From a virus, in the IMG/VR virus record IMGVR_UViG_3300042876_000489, positions 1 through 41,180 of that record: a stretch of DNA of 41,180 nucleotides, one strand, 5' to 3'. This document shows, in pieces, positions 19,708 through 28,783 of the stretch. The translations under genes and the position numbers were made by a program. Under the pieces are notes generated by a model. That model was not told the DNA's origin and did no database searches. It saw only the letters and a program-made list of their open reading frames with translations. Position 1 is the stretch's first letter; the number at the start of each line of letters is the position of its first letter.

Positions 19708-20080
19708 GGTCCTCGCGACCACCGTGCGGGGCGTCCCACAACTCGTCGCGCTCGTTGTCGAGCCACACGTCCCCGCCGCCGGCGCGGAAGGACTTGGCCA
19801 GCGAAGAGAGCGTGCGCGAGTTGTTCAGGATCTTCGCGCGACCGATAGAGACCACCATGGTCGCGGAGCAGATCATGCCGAACGCCGAGTAGCCGAGCAT
19901 CGACGGGACGATGATGGCCCCCGCCTTGGCGTCCTTGATCGACACCACGAGGCCGCCGATCGACACAACGAGACCCAGCGCGGCGAAGATGAGGACGAGG
20001 AGCCAGCCGGGGTTGAAGTCGCCGTCTTTCTCGTGCAGCAGCGTGCCGACGCGCGGCCGGTCCTCCTTCGCGCGCATCAT
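19694..20080 (-). CDS. Holin candidate, two transmembrane helices, 128 aa
   Basis: Residues about 26-48 (WLLVLIFAALGLVVSIGGLVVSI) and about 54-79 (GAIIVPSMLGYSAFGMICSATMVVSI) are membrane helices. The N-terminus and the C-terminal third (LAKSFRAGGGDVWLDNERDELWDAPHGG) are hydrophilic. Position immediately upstream of the amidase, with overlap, argues for a class II-type holin, somewhat longer than usual. Two starts (ATG ATG) lie close together at 20080 and 20077, which could give two forms, as some holins do. Confidence 0.6.
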   Translation of the reverse strand: MMRAKEDRPRVGTLLHEKDGDFNPGWLLVLIFAALGLVVSIGGLVVSIKDAKAGAIIVPSMLGYSAFGMICSATMVVSIGRAKILNNSRTLSSLAKSFRAGGGDVWLDNERDELWDAPHGGREDHEHD

Positions 20081-20397
20081 GGATCAACTGCCCGATCGAG
20101 GCTTGCGTCTCGACAGAGCACCTCGAGCTCGCGATCATGCCGCGCGTGGCCGCGCTTCAGCCCGCTCACGTCGCCGCGCAGTCCGTTGCGGCCATTCGGC
20201 CCATAGAGGTCATGCGCATGCTTCGCGATCTCTCGCGTGTTGTCGCCGAGCGCGCGATTCATGCTGCGGAGCAGTCGCAGGCCAGCAGTCAGCAGCGCGA
20301 CGATCACGGCCTGCAGCACACCGAGCACCCAGGCGACGACGGCGGTGTTCTCGGGAAGGCGCACAGTGGCGGCCTGGATGAGCTCAGGCAGGTGCAT
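20077..20397 (-). CDS. One-helix membrane protein with coiled tail (holin partner candidate)
   Basis: This is a 106-residue protein: MHLPELIQAATVRLPENTAVVAWVLGVLQAVIVALLTAGLRLLRSMNRALGDNTREIAKHAHDLYG. There is one transmembrane helix at about 20-43, then a charged helical tail. The size and layout are like XhlA-type proteins that help holins in Gram-positive phages. It may also be a tail assembly or superinfection factor. TGATG with the upstream gene and ATGA with the downstream gene couple it to the lysis set. Confidence 0.5.
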   Translation of the reverse strand: MHLPELIQAATVRLPENTAVVAWVLGVLQAVIVALLTAGLRLLRSMNRALGDNTREIAKHAHDLYGPNGRNGLRGDVSGLKRGHARHDRELEVLCRDASLDRAVDP

Positions 20398-20699
20398 CAG
20401 GACGGCCCCCCGGCAGTAGCCTGTTCCCAAATCGCCTGCAGCGCGGCCTCATCGATGACGTACCCGGCCGCCTTCGCGGCGGCGAAGCTGTCGGCCACGA
20501 TCGTCTCGGCGCGCGGCACGAGGAGCAGGGACGTGTTCGCGGGCCGCCGCAGCGTGCCGGCGGCAACGGCGGCCTGCAGCTGCAGCAGCTGGCCACGGGC
20601 GGCCGCTTCGCCCGTGAACGTCAAGAGCACAGTGGCCGTCTCGAGCGACGCGCCGTCGGCGAGCTCACAGAGGTCAGTCAGGATCACGGGGATGTTCAT
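20397..20699 (-). CDS. Unknown 100-aa protein after the tail hub
   Basis: The sequence starts MNIPVILTDLCELADGASLETATVLLTFTGEAAARGQ. It looks like a mixed strand-helix protein, ending LQAIWEQATAGGPS. It has no membrane segment and no recognised domain. The ATG overlaps the tail hub stop as ATGA and its own stop overlaps the next start. It could be a tail tip accessory protein. Confidence 0.55.
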   Translation of the reverse strand: MNIPVILTDLCELADGASLETATVLLTFTGEAAARGQLLQLQAAVAAGTLRRPANTSLLLVPRAETIVADSFAAAKAAGYVIDEAALQAIWEQATAGGPS

Positions 20700-23281
20700 G
20701 CGGCGGGACTCCCGAGGGCGACGAGGCTGGTGAGGCGTGGAGGAAGGGCTGCGACGGTCACGCCGGTGTCGGCGTCGTCGAGGTAGTTCACGGCCAGCGA
20801 GAGGCAGCGCACCGTCTGGTCCACGCCCTCGTCCTGGTGCGTGAGGCGGATCGCGCCGCCCAGCGTCACCTCGTCGGCGGCGTGACGGTCAGGGTCGACG
20901 CGGGCGAAGTCGGCGATCTTCGCGGTGATCACCGTCGGCAGCGGCGCCCACGCGCGCAGCTCGGCGTTGGCGCGCTGCAGGTGCGTGGTGCCCCCCGAGT
21001 ACTCCAGGAGGCGCTGCGGAATCTCTCGCGGTGCCGTGGGCGTCTGCGTGATCTGCACGCCCGCCACGACCGCCTTGATGTCGCCGCCCGGCGTGGTGCC
21101 CCACATGTACGCCCCGATCGCGACGACGAGCGTCTCATCCGTGAGTGGCGCCGACAAGGCCGGGAAGACGGCATCCAGCCATGTATTCAGCTGCGTCCGC
21201 GGGAACGAGCCGTCTCCGGTCAAGGCGCCTGTCGGGGAGCCGAACACGAGGTACGGCCCGGCGAGCAGCGTGCCGTTCGGGAGGCGCCGGAACACCTGCA
21301 CGGTGATGGTCGACTGCACCGGTACCATGTCGTCGATGCCCGGATCGTACTCCCATCCCGGCGGGAAATCCGTGATCTGGAATCGAAACCGGACGCTGTA
21401 CGTATCGGCACCCGCGACCTGATGCAGGAAGGCCGGCGGCGAGCGCAGCCCGCCCGACACATTCGTGGACGTATTGAGGATGCAGAGCGCGGCGTAGTCG
21501 CTCTCGATGGCGAAGGCCGGATCGGTGAGCCGGGTGATGGTCGCGCCGCCGGTGCCGGTCCACGTCCACCCGTCGGGCGGCGTCGAGGCGCTGCCACTCC
21601 AGGCGCGCATGACCGGGTTCGGGACGACGTTGCACTCGCCGCCGGCGTCGACCGACAGCACCGAGACCTTCACGCCGCTCTCGGCAACATGCGCCGGTGA
21701 CTCGACCCACGTCGGGAGCACACCGCCACAGGGCTGCACGACCTCGACCAGGTCGTTTACGGCGGCCGTGCCCACGGCGTCCACCGTCACCACATTCGTG
21801 CTAGCGGTAGATCCCCGGATGAGGTGCAGCTGCGCCACCGGGCGATAGATCCGGAAATACCGCGTGGTCCCGCTCAAGATGAGATCCGCGCCGTCGCGAC
21901 TGGTCACGGTCAGTCGCTTGTTCACCGTGTCCACGCTGGCCACCACCATCGTGGGCCCCGCGAAGCCGTAGCTGGGCGTGGCCGCAGAGCCGGGGACCAC
22001 GACATCGCCAGCCTGGACGCCGGTGACCGAGAGGACGTCGAGTCGAGACGCGCTCACCGCCGATGTGCCCGACGTGGCCAGCACAAACGTCGCCCGCCGC
22101 AGGTACCAGTCGATGAACCGCCCGTCGACGTCGAACGCGTCGGCCCCCCAGCTGCCGGCACAGGTGAGCGTGGCCCCAGCGACGGCCGTGACCTCCAACG
22201 CGCCCATCAGGTAGCCCGCGTTCCCGAGCCAGCGGCGCGTGCCGGTGAGCGGCTCCGTCTCCCGGAAGCTGATCCACTCGGGCGCCGTGACGCTGTGCGC
22301 GGCCATGGTCGACACGTCCGCGAGCTCGATCTCCTGCGTGCTCGCGTAGCTGTGCAGGATCTGATAGGTCCGCCCGGTCCGCTCGCGGAACGCGAACCAC
22401 CCGACGTACTGCTCGTCGAACTGGATCGGGCCGGGACCGCCTGCCTCGTCCGCCAGCACCAGCCGCTTCGTGCCGCCATTCACTGCGGTCACCGCAAAGC
22501 GGGCGCGCGACATGCGGGCGGCGAGCCCCGTCGCGTCGACAGGTCCGGTGGTCCGCACGCGCGTCGTCTGCCGCGTGCAGTCGTAGCCCAGTAGATAGTT
22601 GATGAGATTCTTGCCGGCGGCGAACTCCGGCACGGCCGCCTCGTCACCGACCTGCGTCACGAAGTCCACCACGTAGCTCGAGGTGCCGACGCGTCGGTAC
22701 TGCCACTCGCACGCCACGCCCTTCTTTCGCACCGCGTCGCGGATCTGGAGCACGATGGCGAGCGGCGTCCGTCCCTCGTCGGTGCTCTCCACGTCGATCT
22801 CCACGGCGTCGATCGCGGCATCCACGGTGCCGAGGCCGACGAACGCGGGGATTCCCGGCGTGCCGAGCACCAGCGTGGTGAACGCCTGTGAGGCGGTCGT
22901 GCTGGAGAGGCTGTAGCTGTAGTCCCGCAGCCCGCCGGCGCCGGTCGTGTAGTACTCGCCGCACTCCGCCAGCATATACACGGGCGGGAGGCAGCTGAAT
23001 GGCTTGAGCCCGCTGCCCAGGGTGGCGGGCGTACTTGTGTGCAGGCGCCACTCGTCGAACGTGCCGTCGGTGAACCCCACCCGCAGCACGCGCCGAGCGG
23101 TCAGCTCTCCGAGGCCGTCCCACTTCCGGCGGACCGAACCCTCGAGGCGATTCTGATCGGGGTTCTCGACCGTGAGCGTGGCCCGACAGTCCGCCAGGGC
23201 GTGCCGCGGAATGTCCCGAATCGGAACGCCGCCGGCGGCCGCCCACGTGCTGCAGATCGTGAGGGTCGCGAACTTCGGCAT
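20696..23281 (-). CDS. Tail tip / hub protein (tail-associated protein), 861 aa
   Basis: The start MPKFATLTICSTWAAAGGVPIRDIPRHALADCRATLTVEN at 23281 is set by a TGATG overlap. The N-terminal ~330 residues contain KWDGLGELTARRVLRVGFTDGTFDEWRLHTS and ICSTW-like beta segments followed by ATDAAIDAVEIDVES-type repeats, which resemble siphovirus tail hub (gp27-like) proteins. The rest is long beta-rich segments with a DGxY/W-rich region (PDGWTWTGTGG ... DTYSVRFRFQITDFPPGWEYDPGIDD), suggesting carbohydrate-binding modules. Position after Dit and before lysis genes supports the hub role. The exact family is uncertain. Confidence 0.65.
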   Translation of the reverse strand: MPKFATLTICSTWAAAGGVPIRDIPRHALADCRATLTVENPDQNRLEGSVRRKWDGLGELTARRVLRVGFTDGTFDEWRLHTSTPATLGSGLKPFSCLPPVYMLAECGEYYTTGAGGLRDYSYSLSSTTASQAFTTLVLGTPGIPAFVGLGTVDAAIDAVEIDVESTDEGRTPLAIVLQIRDAVRKKGVACEWQYRRVGTSSYVVDFVTQVGDEAAVPEFAAGKNLINYLLGYDCTRQTTRVRTTGPVDATGLAARMSRARFAVTAVNGGTKRLVLADEAGGPGPIQFDEQYVGWFAFRERTGRTYQILHSYASTQEIELADVSTMAAHSVTAPEWISFRETEPLTGTRRWLGNAGYLMGALEVTAVAGATLTCAGSWGADAFDVDGRFIDWYLRRATFVLATSGTSAVSASRLDVLSVTGVQAGDVVVPGSAATPSYGFAGPTMVVASVDTVNKRLTVTSRDGADLILSGTTRYFRIYRPVAQLHLIRGSTASTNVVTVDAVGTAAVNDLVEVVQPCGGVLPTWVESPAHVAESGVKVSVLSVDAGGECNVVPNPVMRAWSGSASTPPDGWTWTGTGGATITRLTDPAFAIESDYAALCILNTSTNVSGGLRSPPAFLHQVAGADTYSVRFRFQITDFPPGWEYDPGIDDMVPVQSTITVQVFRRLPNGTLLAGPYLVFGSPTGALTGDGSFPRTQLNTWLDAVFPALSAPLTDETLVVAIGAYMWGTTPGGDIKAVVAGVQITQTPTAPREIPQRLLEYSGGTTHLQRANAELRAWAPLPTVITAKIADFARVDPDRHAADEVTLGGAIRLTHQDEGVDQTVRCLSLAVNYLDDADTGVTVAALPPRLTSLVALGSPAA

Positions 23282-24546
23282 CAGTAGACGCTCAGCTGAT
23301 CGCGGGTCCAGCTGCTGGGCGCGACGATCAGGCGCCGATAGTCGGCGACGGCCGCCCCGTTCGAGCCACCATTCAGCGTGAGCAGCGCGGCGCCGAGCGC
23401 GCTGCGGGCGTTGCTCGCGCTGCTCCACGCCCCGAAGCCGGCGCCCACGTCGAGCCGGCACACGGGTGCGGATCCCCAGTTGGCGAACTGCGCCACCGCA
23501 GTGAACAGTCCGCCGGGCGTGATGGCCTGCCCGGCGACCGGCGTGTTGGGCGTGCCGCGGATCTCCGCGATCACCGACGCGTTCGACACGTACATCTCGG
23601 CACCGTCCGTGTTCGCGCCGATGTTGAGCAGGTTGCCGATGGCGCCGACGCCGAACCCCCACGGGATCGCCGCCGTGATGAGCACCGTGAAGTCGGCCAG
23701 CGTCGCGTTGAACGGGATCGTCAGCGTCGCGGCCGAGCGCGTGAGGGCGGTCCCCGCTTGGGGGATGAAGGAGGATGGATAGCGCGCGTCCTCGGACTGG
23801 ATGCCGCCCAGGTACGCGTTGCCCGTCTGCCCCAGCACGACAACCGGGAGCACGCTCAGTCGGTTGGTGTTGGCGGCCGTGACGCTCGTGCTCGCAAAGG
23901 CCAGCACGTAGCTGCCATCGGCGAGCCGCTGGCTGCCGAGGTACGCACCGTTCGCCATCACGACCGACGGGGCGCCGGCGTTATTCGTGATCGTCGCGCC
24001 CAACCGCTCGACCGCGGCAGTGACGTCATACAGCTGCACGCAGCTGCCTCCCGCTGCCGGCGACGTGCCGGCGCGCCAGTGCGCCAGCACCGACTTCACG
24101 CCGTCGCCGGTGTACGTCAGGTCCTGCCGGTAGTACTCCTGCGCGGCGCCATCGTCGTCGCCAAGGAGATCGAGCACCACCGCGCCCAGCGACGCCGCGG
24201 CCGCCACCCGCGTGGGCGTGCCCACCGCCGTCCAGCTCGTGCCGAAGTCATTCGGCGAGAGCACCACGTTCTTCCGCTGCGGCTCGAGGCGCAGGCCGCG
24301 CGGCGTGAACAGGCCCGTCGCGGCGTCGTACCCGCACGTGAGCTGCGGCGTCGATGCGCCCACCACGTGCACGCGGCCGCGCTGATCCGTCGCTGAGGCG
24401 GTGTTGACCGTGCCCCCGCGTGCGAACGTGGGCGTCTGACCTGAGCGGAAGATCGGGAGGCCGTTGCGATCGAGGCCATCGAGCGCATCGAAGTCCACCC
24501 AGAACGGCGAGGACCGCCCGAGGCGGCCGGCAACAGGCATCGGCAT
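23281..24546 (-). CDS. Tail protein with LamG-like domain, 421 aa
   Basis: The protein contains PRGLRLEPQRKNVVLSPNDFGTSWTAVGTPTRV, a block typical of phage tail and head-associated proteins carrying concanavalin/LamG-like modules. It is followed by a jelly-roll with NRLSVLPVVVLGQTGNAYLGGIQSEDARYPSSFIPQAGTALTRSAATLTIPF. The first ~40 residues (SSPFWVDFDALDGLDRNGLPIFRSGQTPTFARGG) may dock to the tail. It lies between Dit and the hub and is coupled to both by TGATG, so it is a structural tail-tip or receptor-binding candidate. Confidence 0.65.
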   Translation of the reverse strand: MPMPVAGRLGRSSPFWVDFDALDGLDRNGLPIFRSGQTPTFARGGTVNTASATDQRGRVHVVGASTPQLTCGYDAATGLFTPRGLRLEPQRKNVVLSPNDFGTSWTAVGTPTRVAAAASLGAVVLDLLGDDDGAAQEYYRQDLTYTGDGVKSVLAHWRAGTSPAAGGSCVQLYDVTAAVERLGATITNNAGAPSVVMANGAYLGSQRLADGSYVLAFASTSVTAANTNRLSVLPVVVLGQTGNAYLGGIQSEDARYPSSFIPQAGTALTRSAATLTIPFNATLADFTVLITAAIPWGFGVGAIGNLLNIGANTDGAEMYVSNASVIAEIRGTPNTPVAGQAITPGGLFTAVAQFANWGSAPVCRLDVGAGFGAWSSASNARSALGAALLTLNGGSNGAAVADYRRLIVAPSSWTRDQLSVY

Positions 24547-25361
24547 CAGAAATAGCCTCGGGGCGCAAATGCCAGCCCGGTCTCGGCGGTGGACAGCTTG
24601 AGCTGCGGGTACCCCGCGCGCAGCGGATCGCCGTCACTGGGGCGCAGCACGAGCCATCCGCCCGCGGTGATCCAGGCGCGTGCGCTCGATCGCACGCCGG
24701 CGGTCGTGACCTTGGTGATGAGCTGCTCGGCGTGATCAATGTCGAGCGACTCGCCAACAAGCAGGGCGCCGGTCAGCGTCATCGAGCCCACGAGCTCGCC
24801 GCCGGCGGTGAGCACCGAGAGCACGCGGCTCGATACGGTACCGCCCGTGGTGTTCGTGATGAGGATGCGGGGCGCGCACGGCGCGCTGCCCAGTGGGATC
24901 GGCACCGGCGTGGAGCCGAATGAGATGGGCGCCGCGAGATCGCCGAGCGCGTAGGCGAGCGGGTCGGGGCAGGTCAGTTTCAGTTGGCACTTTCCACCCT
25001 TCGCGAGGAAGCCCGGGGCCGTGGGCTGCAGCAGCACCGACTGCACCCGGCCATAGCGCGCGCGTGCCGTCAGGTCAATCCGGCGTACTTCGATGGTGCG
25101 CCCGAAGAGGAGCGCGTTGAGCTGGTCCTCCTCGGCAAGTCGCGCGGCCGCCGATGCGGCGAGGATCACGCCATCGAGCGTCATCTCGCGCGCCGGCACC
25201 CGGGCATCCGCCGACGTGAGCTGGGCGCCCATGACGCCCGGCAATTCGACCAGCTGGTCCGTCAGCGTGAAGCCGTTCCACAGATCCGCCGACTCCGACA
25301 TCACGAACCCCAGCGTGCTGAGATCGGTGCCGTCCACGAAGATCATCGTCCGTGCACCCAT
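24546..25361 (-). CDS. Distal tail protein (Dit-like)
   Basis: This is a 271-residue protein right after the tape measure. The sequence TLGFVMSESADLWNGFTLTDQLVELPGVMGAQLTSADARVPAREMTLDGVILAASAAARLAEEDQLNALLFGRTIEVRRIDLTARARYGRVQSVLLQ fits the N-terminal belt domain of Dit proteins. A galectin-like beta half follows (PRILITNTTGGTVSSRVLSVLTAGGELVGSMTLTGALLVGESLDIDHAEQLI). Dit forms the hexameric ring at the tail end on which the hub sits. The start may be MGARTM at 25361 (TGATG) or ATG 25346. Position supports the call strongly. Confidence 0.75.
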   Translation of the reverse strand: MGARTMIFVDGTDLSTLGFVMSESADLWNGFTLTDQLVELPGVMGAQLTSADARVPAREMTLDGVILAASAAARLAEEDQLNALLFGRTIEVRRIDLTARARYGRVQSVLLQPTAPGFLAKGGKCQLKLTCPDPLAYALGDLAAPISFGSTPVPIPLGSAPCAPRILITNTTGGTVSSRVLSVLTAGGELVGSMTLTGALLVGESLDIDHAEQLITKVTTAGVRSSARAWITAGGWLVLRPSDGDPLRAGYPQLKLSTAETGLAFAPRGYF

Positions 25362-28300
25362 CAGCGGCCTACCTCCCCGCGCCCCTGCGCGGTCAAGAGC
25401 GCGACATTCGCGAGGCCAACGTTGATGGCCTCAAGCGCCGCCTGGCCGACGGCCTGACCGCCTTCGCGACCACCCCCGACGGGCCCGTAGAACTGCTGCG
25501 TGAGCTGCACGCGGATCTGAATCAGCTGGCCGCCACTGCCCACGCTGAACGACGAGGGGAGCGACGGCGGCAGAAGCGGCGCGCGCGGCGCGACGGCAGC
25601 GGCCACGAAATCCTTCAGTACGTCCAGCTCCTCGCGACTATAGGCGACGAGTGTGCCGAGCAGTCCGAGCATGCGATCGACCTGCACCACGGTGGCGGTC
25701 TGCACGCCCGTCGACGCGCTGGACACGCCCGCCTCACCGCCGGCGCCAGCCGCCATGCCCGCCTCCGCGCCGGCGCTGGTGGCGGCTGCTGTGGTCTGGG
25801 CGGCGCGCTGCGCGCGCTTCGCGGCCTGCACCTCGGCGAGCTTGGCCAGGAACTCGGGACTCTTGCCAGCCGCTACGGCGTCATCGTACTGCCGCTGGAG
25901 GTCGAGCTCGAATTGCCGCGCATCCGCCGCGTCCGCCTTGCCCTGGGCGCGCAGCAGCTCGACCTCGAGATCCTGCATCTCCCGCTCGGCTTCGATCTTC
26001 TCGCGCGTCGCCTGCGCGGCCGCGTCCGCCGCCTGGGCGAGCGCGAGCAACGCGAGCGTGGTCGCGTCGGCCCCCTTGGCCATCCAGTCGAGGACCTCGC
26101 GCTCACGTTCCAGCGCCTGGCGACGCGCGCGTTCTTCCGGCGTCTCCCCGTTGGCGGCATTGATCCGCGTCTGCAGATCCTCGCGTCCCTGCTGCACCTC
26201 GCGCGCCTTCTGCGCGGCTTCCTCGTCGCGCCGCTTCTTCTGGTCGGCGATGTACTTCTCGCGCTCCGCGCCCAGCAGCGCCTCGAGCTCGGCGAGCTGG
26301 GCCGCGGTGTAGACGCCCCCCGCGCGCGCATCGGCGAGTTCCTTCTCCTGCTGCCTCGCGAACCGAAGCGCGTCGGTCTCCTCGGTCTTGCCGGCCAACG
26401 CCAGCCGCCGTTCGGCGAGTGAGGCGTCGACATCCTTGCGCTTCTCGGCGAGCTCGGCCGCCATCGCCTCCGCGGCCTTGCGGGAGGCGTCGGCGATCAG
26501 ATCGAACTGCTTGATCGCGTCCTCGAGCGCGCGCATCAGCGAGGACTCGAACCCCGCGGGGAACTTCGCCTTTTCCCTGGCGAGCGCGTCCGTAAGCACC
26601 TTCCGCTGACCGCCTTCGTCCTTCGCCAAGAACTCGTCGCGCGTGCCGATCCGGATACCCGGTGACTGCACGAGCAGGTCGAGCATGGCGGTGAGGTCGG
26701 CGCGCTGCTGCTGCACACGATCGCGTTCGCGCTGTTGCTGGTCGGTGAGCCCGCTCCGGCCAATGCGGTCCTGCAGACTCTCGGTAAGCTTGCCGCGCGC
26801 CTCGACCAGCGCCTTCGCGTGCTCCCGCGCTGCCTTGGCCGAACTCACCAGTCCGCTGATGATCGAGGCGGCCGCACCGGCCACGGGCAACCCCGCCCCG
26901 ATCACCGCGCCAAGTCCGCCGGATCCGCTCTCGCCCCGCGTCTTCCACGCGTTGGTCAGCGCGGGGATGTTGGCCGCGATCTGGGCGACGGAACGCAGGG
27001 TGTTGGCCGTCCGCTCGTCCATGAGGCCGAACGCATCGGCCAGCTGCAGTGCACCGTCGACCGCCTGCTGGAGTGCACGCGCCTGATTGAGCAGTTCCTG
27101 CGTGGTGCGCGCCGTCGATGACGTGACACCCTTGTTGGCGTTGGCGACGTCACCGAAACGCAGGCCCAGCGATCGCGCGGCCTCGTCGGTATCCTCGATG
27201 ACCTGCTGCACATCGAGCGCACGCTGCTTCCGGCGCCTCCAGGTCTCGGCTTCCTCCGGCGCCTCGGCGGCAAGTGCTGCCGTGATCTTGCGATCGTAGG
27301 CCAGCGCGATGTCGTCCAGCTTCGTCGCCGTGGAATTCACCAGGTCGTCCGCGAGCTCCTCACGGATCTGGGCCACCGCCTTCTCGCGTGCATCGATCGC
27401 TCGCAGCGCCTGCTCGACCGCGCGCGAGATGGCGGCCGCCTGGCGCTCCAGCGCCTCATCGGCGGCCTTGCCTGCCGCCTTGGCCGCCTCGAGGTCCTTC
27501 GTCACCTGGTCCGCGGTACGCACGCCACCGCTGCCGGTGCCTGCCGGCTTGGAGCCGGGCTTCGGCGCCTTCTCGAGCTTCTCCGCCTCCTGACGCGCGG
27601 CGGCGATGGCACGGTACAGACTGACGAACTGTCCCTCTGCCTGGCCCGTCTCTCGCGACATCGCCTTGATGTTCGTGATGATGCGATCGAGCTGGGCGAC
27701 CGACAACCCGCCGAGATTGAGCTGACCCTGACCGGCGAGGAGATTGGCGTCATACGTCTGCTTTCGGAAATCCTTCGCGCTGACGCCCTTGCCGCTTGTG
27801 GAGAACCCGGTGACCAGCGTGCCGACGTAGCGCTTCCCCTCGATCTGATCCAGCGTGCCGTTGAAGTGATCGAGGATGCCGACGAGTCCCTGGAATTCCT
27901 TGGTGACCGTGGGCAGGATGGTCTGCCCAAGGTCGATCATCGCCGCATTCAGATTGTTCTTGATCGTCTTCCAGCTGTTCTCCGCACTGGCGTTCATCGT
28001 CGCCTGCGCCGTGTTCAGCCTGGCGACGGCATCAGCGGCGAGATCGTAGGTTCCGGCGAGCTTCCGGATCTCCGCTGCGCCTTCGCGCCCGGCCGCCCCA
28101 TACTGCTTCAACTCGCTCGCCGCCTGCTTCGCGTTCATGCCGCGCTCGAGGAGCGCCCCGAGCGCGCGCATGGTCGTCTCGGCATCGAGGCCGAAGTCCC
28201 GCACTGCCGGCGCCGCCGCCTGGAACGCACCAAACAGATCCGTGATCGGCATGCGGTTCTTCGCGGTCGCGTAGAGCTGCGCGAGGAACCCCTCGGCGTC

Positions 28301-28783
28301 ATCCGCGGACAGGCCGAACATATCCATCGCCTGGTCGAGCCCGCCGATGATGCCCGTCAAATCCTCGCCGGTGGCATCCGCGACCTTCGTGACGATGGCG
28401 AGCCGCTTCTGGACCTCTTCGATGGAGTTGCCACCTTGACGGGCGATCTCCGCGGCCGCTCCCGCGAGCTCCGCCTGACTGCGCGGTCCCGCCAGCGACA
28501 TCTCGCGGATCGTGTCACGCAGCTGCGTCATCTGCGCCGTCGTGCCCGGCACGCGCGCCTCGACCTTCCGCAGCTCACTCTCCACCTGCTCGGCCATCTT
28601 CGCGGCGGCAATGCCGACGCCGAGCATCGCCGCGCTGATGGCGCCGACGGCGGCGACGGGATGCGCCTTCACATAAGCGGCGAGCTTTCCGAACTGGCCT
28701 TCCGCGTCCTTGAGGTCGCGATCCAACCCCTCGGTGCTGGCCCGAAGATCGTAGAAGAGCTCTGCGAGCTTGCCGCGCGCCAT
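25361..28783 (-). CDS. Tape measure protein, 1140 aa
   Basis: This is a long Ala/Glu/Arg-rich helical protein that sets tail length and is ejected with DNA. The N-terminal core (MARGKLAELFYDLRASTEGLDRDLKDAEGQFGKLAAYVK, residues 1-39) is followed by a hydrophobic segment HPVAAVGAISAAMLGVGIAAAKMAEQ. The phage tape-measure domain (AGAAAEIARQGGNSIEEVQKRLAIVTKVADATGEDLTGIIGGLDQAMDMFGLSADDAEGFLAQLYATAKNRMPITDLFGAFQAAAPAVRDFGLDAETTMRALGAL) matches the TP901-type core. A second hydrophobic stretch lies near the middle (GLGAVIGAGLPVAGAAASIISGLVSSA). The start overlaps the upstream stop as TAATG. At about 0.15 nm per residue a tail near 170 nm is expected. Confidence 0.93.
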   Translation of the reverse strand: MARGKLAELFYDLRASTEGLDRDLKDAEGQFGKLAAYVKAHPVAAVGAISAAMLGVGIAAAKMAEQVESELRKVEARVPGTTAQMTQLRDTIREMSLAGPRSQAELAGAAAEIARQGGNSIEEVQKRLAIVTKVADATGEDLTGIIGGLDQAMDMFGLSADDAEGFLAQLYATAKNRMPITDLFGAFQAAAPAVRDFGLDAETTMRALGALLERGMNAKQAASELKQYGAAGREGAAEIRKLAGTYDLAADAVARLNTAQATMNASAENSWKTIKNNLNAAMIDLGQTILPTVTKEFQGLVGILDHFNGTLDQIEGKRYVGTLVTGFSTSGKGVSAKDFRKQTYDANLLAGQGQLNLGGLSVAQLDRIITNIKAMSRETGQAEGQFVSLYRAIAAARQEAEKLEKAPKPGSKPAGTGSGGVRTADQVTKDLEAAKAAGKAADEALERQAAAISRAVEQALRAIDAREKAVAQIREELADDLVNSTATKLDDIALAYDRKITAALAAEAPEEAETWRRRKQRALDVQQVIEDTDEAARSLGLRFGDVANANKGVTSSTARTTQELLNQARALQQAVDGALQLADAFGLMDERTANTLRSVAQIAANIPALTNAWKTRGESGSGGLGAVIGAGLPVAGAAASIISGLVSSAKAAREHAKALVEARGKLTESLQDRIGRSGLTDQQQRERDRVQQQRADLTAMLDLLVQSPGIRIGTRDEFLAKDEGGQRKVLTDALAREKAKFPAGFESSLMRALEDAIKQFDLIADASRKAAEAMAAELAEKRKDVDASLAERRLALAGKTEETDALRFARQQEKELADARAGGVYTAAQLAELEALLGAEREKYIADQKKRRDEEAAQKAREVQQGREDLQTRINAANGETPEERARRQALEREREVLDWMAKGADATTLALLALAQAADAAAQATREKIEAEREMQDLEVELLRAQGKADAADARQFELDLQRQYDDAVAAGKSPEFLAKLAEVQAAKRAQRAAQTTAAATSAGAEAGMAAGAGGEAGVSSASTGVQTATVVQVDRMLGLLGTLVAYSREELDVLKDFVAAAVAPRAPLLPPSLPSSFSVGSGGQLIQIRVQLTQQFYGPVGGGREGGQAVGQAALEAINVGLANVALLTAQGRGEVGR

